DNA from: Deltaproteobacteria bacterium
Lineage (GTDB): Bacteria > Desulfobacterota > Desulfobaccia > Desulfobaccales > 0-14-0-80-60-11
Direction: 5' to 3'
Length of the DNA stretch: 34,726 nt
NCBI GenBank assembly: GCA_023381945.1
Contig: JAMCQY010000003.1
Location: forward strand, 1 to 34,726
Below are positions 33,328 through 34,726 of this stretch, piece after piece. Positions within the stretch are counted from its first letter, which is position 1, and each line of letters opens with the position of its first letter. The notes under the pieces are model-generated. The model saw only the letters and a list, made by a program, of their open reading frames with translations, had not been told where the DNA came from and searched no databases. The position numbers and the translations under genes are program-made.

Positions 33328-33475
33328 CCGTAATTTTCCGGGGGTCGAACACAACACCCCGAACCCTGGAAATAGTTGACTTTGAATCGGCCATTGGGTA
33401 AGTTAATCATGTCTATTTGGCTTTAGCCAGTCATTTCCAGCGCTTTTCGATTCCCGGGGTAAGGCAGCGCTTAGT

Positions 33476-33481
33476 TATAAT
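33476..33481 (+). promoter_or_regulatory. TATAAT -10 box upstream of the unknown gene at 33524
   Basis: A perfect TATAAT lies 42 bases before the GTG. No -35 is evident at 16-18 bases. The direct repeat cagcgctt (near 33439 and 33465) sits just upstream and could bind an activator. Confidence 0.35.
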
Positions 33482-33523
33482 AGGCAGCGAGGAAGAGGCC
33501 CAGCCAATCGGCATTCTATCCCG

Positions 33524-34186
33524 GTGAGCCGGGACAGAGCCGCATCTCTCACCATGATGATAAAGCGGATACTGGAGCGTTTTCGCCGCGACCGGGGCTT
33601 ACACAAGGCTACGGTCAAAATCGATTTCTACCCTCAGGGTCAGGTGACCCCGCATATCATCTGGCACCGCAGCCAGCATCCCGAGCAAGACACGATTCCC
33701 CTGGTAGCGTTCAGTTATGCCCATTTCTTGTTCGAACTGGCGGAATTGAATGAAGTTCGGGTGGCGCGGGAACTAATCGCCTTTCTCGAAAAGGTGTGCA
33801 AGCGAGTATTAACCGATTCGGGCCCGCCCGGGCGGCCTCACCTGCCTTTGGGACAGTTGCGTCTGGTTGATGATCCGGAAATGCCGGCGGTGCGCACCTA
33901 CCAGGTGGAGTTTTTCGCGATGCCGGGCAACAACTACCGCGTGGAGTATCGCGGCAGCCTGGGGAAAGAAGGTTTCTATCTGCCCGGCGCCTTCCTGGCC
34001 CTGTTGCAATCCTGCCTGGACCACCTGGGCGACGACCCCCTGCGCCAACTGGCGCGGGCCCTGGAGCGCCTGCACGCTTACTACCGGTTGCGCCGGGATT
34101 TTTGGGATGGCGGCTCGCTGATCTCGGGACCGGCCTACGCCCTGGGGAAAGGGGATTTGCGGGAGGAAGAAAACGAAAATGTCTAG
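33524..34186 (+). CDS. Protein of unknown function upstream of a DNA methyltransferase
   Basis: The 220-residue product (GTG 33524, or ATG at 33554 or 33557, ribosome site weak for all) begins with a basic helix (MMIKRILERFRRDRGL), then a beta strand ATVKIDFYP, a helical middle (FSYAHFLFELAELNEVRVARELIAFLEKV), a second beta region (YQVEFFAMPGNNYRVEYRG), and a C-terminal helix FLALLQSCLDHL. I recognise no family. There are no membrane segments. It is GC-rich like the main genome, and its last 8 bases overlap the methyltransferase start. Because the methyltransferase is AT-rich and probably imported, any functional link is doubtful. Confidence 0.65.
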   Translation: MSRDRAASLTMMIKRILERFRRDRGLHKATVKIDFYPQGQVTPHIIWHRSQHPEQDTIPLVAFSYAHFLFELAELNEVRVARELIAFLEKVCKRVLTDSGPPGRPHLPLGQLRLVDDPEMPAVRTYQVEFFAMPGNNYRVEYRGSLGKEGFYLPGAFLALLQSCLDHLGDDPLRQLARALERLHAYYRLRRDFWDGGSLISGPAYALGKGDLREEENENV

Positions 34187-34600
34187 TGGTATTCTTTATT
34201 ATGGTGACAATTTAAAAATGTTGCGTCACATTGAAAATAATTCAGTAGATTTAATTTATCTTGATCCGCCCTTTAAATCAAATGCTGATTATAATGTTCT
34301 TTATAAGGAACCAACAGGGGAGCCTTCTGAGGCGCAAATCACTGCATTTGAAGATACATGGCATTGGACTAAGGAAACTAATTTGGCTTTTAATACAATA
34401 ATGGAAGAGGCACCTATTGATGTTGTCGAGATGATGAGAAGTTTTCATAATTTTGTGGGCAAAAGAAATGATATGATGGCATATTTAACAATGATGTGTA
34501 TACGTTTATTAGAACTTAAAAGAGTTTTAAAAGATACAGGATCAATTTATTTACATTGTGATCCAACTGCAAGTCACTACTTGAAAATATTATTGGATAC
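34179..34600 (+). pseudogene. Site-specific DNA methyltransferase (N4-cytosine/N6-adenine type), truncated by an insertion sequence
   Basis: The first about 140 residues are a methyltransferase N-terminus: YYGDNLKML, then LIYLDPPF (motif IV, Asp29-Pro-Pro-Phe32) and GSIYLHCDPTASHYLKILLD. The homology breaks off at about 34600 where insertion-sequence DNA begins; the frame then runs only to TGA at 34625. Whole members are about 400 or more residues and contain motifs beyond this point. The gene is strikingly AT-rich: 34201-34260 has 15 G/C in 60, against 40 in 60 at 34081-34140. That suggests recent transfer of a restriction-modification gene. The rest could continue beyond the insertion outside the window. 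Confidence 0.8.
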
Positions 34601-34726
34601 CACTGCTGTCCGGCACGCTAATTGAATAGCAAAGGTTGTCGGTGGTCTGGTGGACGAAGGCCAAGCAAGGCCCACAAATTCATACGTTCCAGGAGCATGG
34701 TTTGGGCCAGGCGGCTGAGTTGCAGA
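34600..34726 (-). mobile_element. Insertion sequence, left end and 3' part of transposase
   Basis: At about 34600 the AT-rich methyltransferase changes abruptly to a segment starting cactgctgtccggcac, which looks like an insertion-sequence terminal inverted repeat. A minus-strand frame ends 18 bases in. The other end and any target duplication are outside the window. Confidence 0.65.
34618..34726 (-). CDS. Transposase C-terminus (partial), possibly IS4 family
   Basis: From the right edge the minus strand reads 35 codons, beginning LQLSRLAQTMLLERMNLWAL and ending RQPLLFN before TAG at 34620-34618. A C-terminal tail ending in a Leu-Phe motif right next to the element's inverted repeat is what IS4-type transposases show, where the end often reads NQLNLFD. 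The catalytic DDE residues are outside the window, so the family is a guess. It interrupts the methyltransferase in the opposite orientation. Confidence 0.5.
   Translation of the reverse strand, partial: LQLSRLAQTMLLERMNLWALLGLRPPDHRQPLLFN

Overview
The window looks like chromosomal DNA of an anaerobic, GC-rich deltaproteobacterium (Desulfobacterota / Thermodesulfobacteriota, plausibly the Desulfobacca-Syntrophobacter side). The support is a selenocysteine formate dehydrogenase with a NuoEF-type partner, a DsrE-family sulfur-relay gene beside a CsoR/CstR-type regulator, a HEAT protein like the DVU0298 family of sulfate reducers, and an archaeal/anaerobe-type fructose-1,6-bisphosphate aldolase/phosphatase. 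This placement is inferred from gene content only; there is no rRNA or tRNA gene in the window.

Layout. 1-1.6 kb: the 3' end of a CsoR/CstR-like repressor, a DsrE-type protein and a DUF599 membrane protein. 1.6-1.87 kb: a repeat-packed spacer. 1.87-6.4 kb (minus): fdhA with an in-frame TGA (Sec) and a NuoE-NuoF fusion, forming a two-gene formate:NAD(P) oxidoreductase operon. 6.7-7.4 kb: a CsrA-FliW fusion. 7.9-9.2 kb: a phosphoribosyltransferase/hydrolase pair. 9.4-10.5 kb: exported MsrAB. 10.9-14.9 kb: an envelope-lipid group (patatin lipoprotein, DUF4239 membrane protein, phospholipase D/cardiolipin-synthase-like protein). 15.0-17.3 kb: hisB, a DUF1573 protein and a lipoprotein. 17.5-19.4 kb: an FBP aldolase/phosphatase fused to a SorC/CggR-type sugar-phosphate-binding domain. 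19.7-24.2 kb: K+ channel, UPF0173 hydrolase, ICMT-like methyltransferase, recJ. 24.2-29.6 kb: TPR protein, ssb, HEAT protein, small membrane protein, YfiH/PgeF-type phosphorylase, odd glutamine amidotransferase, small lipoprotein. 29.8-33.3 kb (minus): an operon of hypothetical, dnaJ-like, moaC, dksA and rlmN behind a good sigma-70 promoter. 33.5-34.7 kb: an unknown gene, then an AT-rich DNA methyltransferase cut off by an insertion sequence that runs out of the window.

The most notable objects are: (1) the 637-residue fusion of FBP aldolase/phosphatase with the effector domain used by CggR-type repressors, which suggests direct allosteric control of gluconeogenesis by a sugar phosphate; (2) the single-chain CsrA-FliW protein; (3) a dispersed palindromic MITE-like repeat family with nested arms; (4) a GATase-like protein whose catalytic His and Glu are replaced. 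Functional links: moaC makes a precursor of the molybdopterin cofactor that FdhA needs, and the CsoR/CstR-DsrE pair fits sulfane-sulfur sensing. No CRISPR array or prophage is visible.
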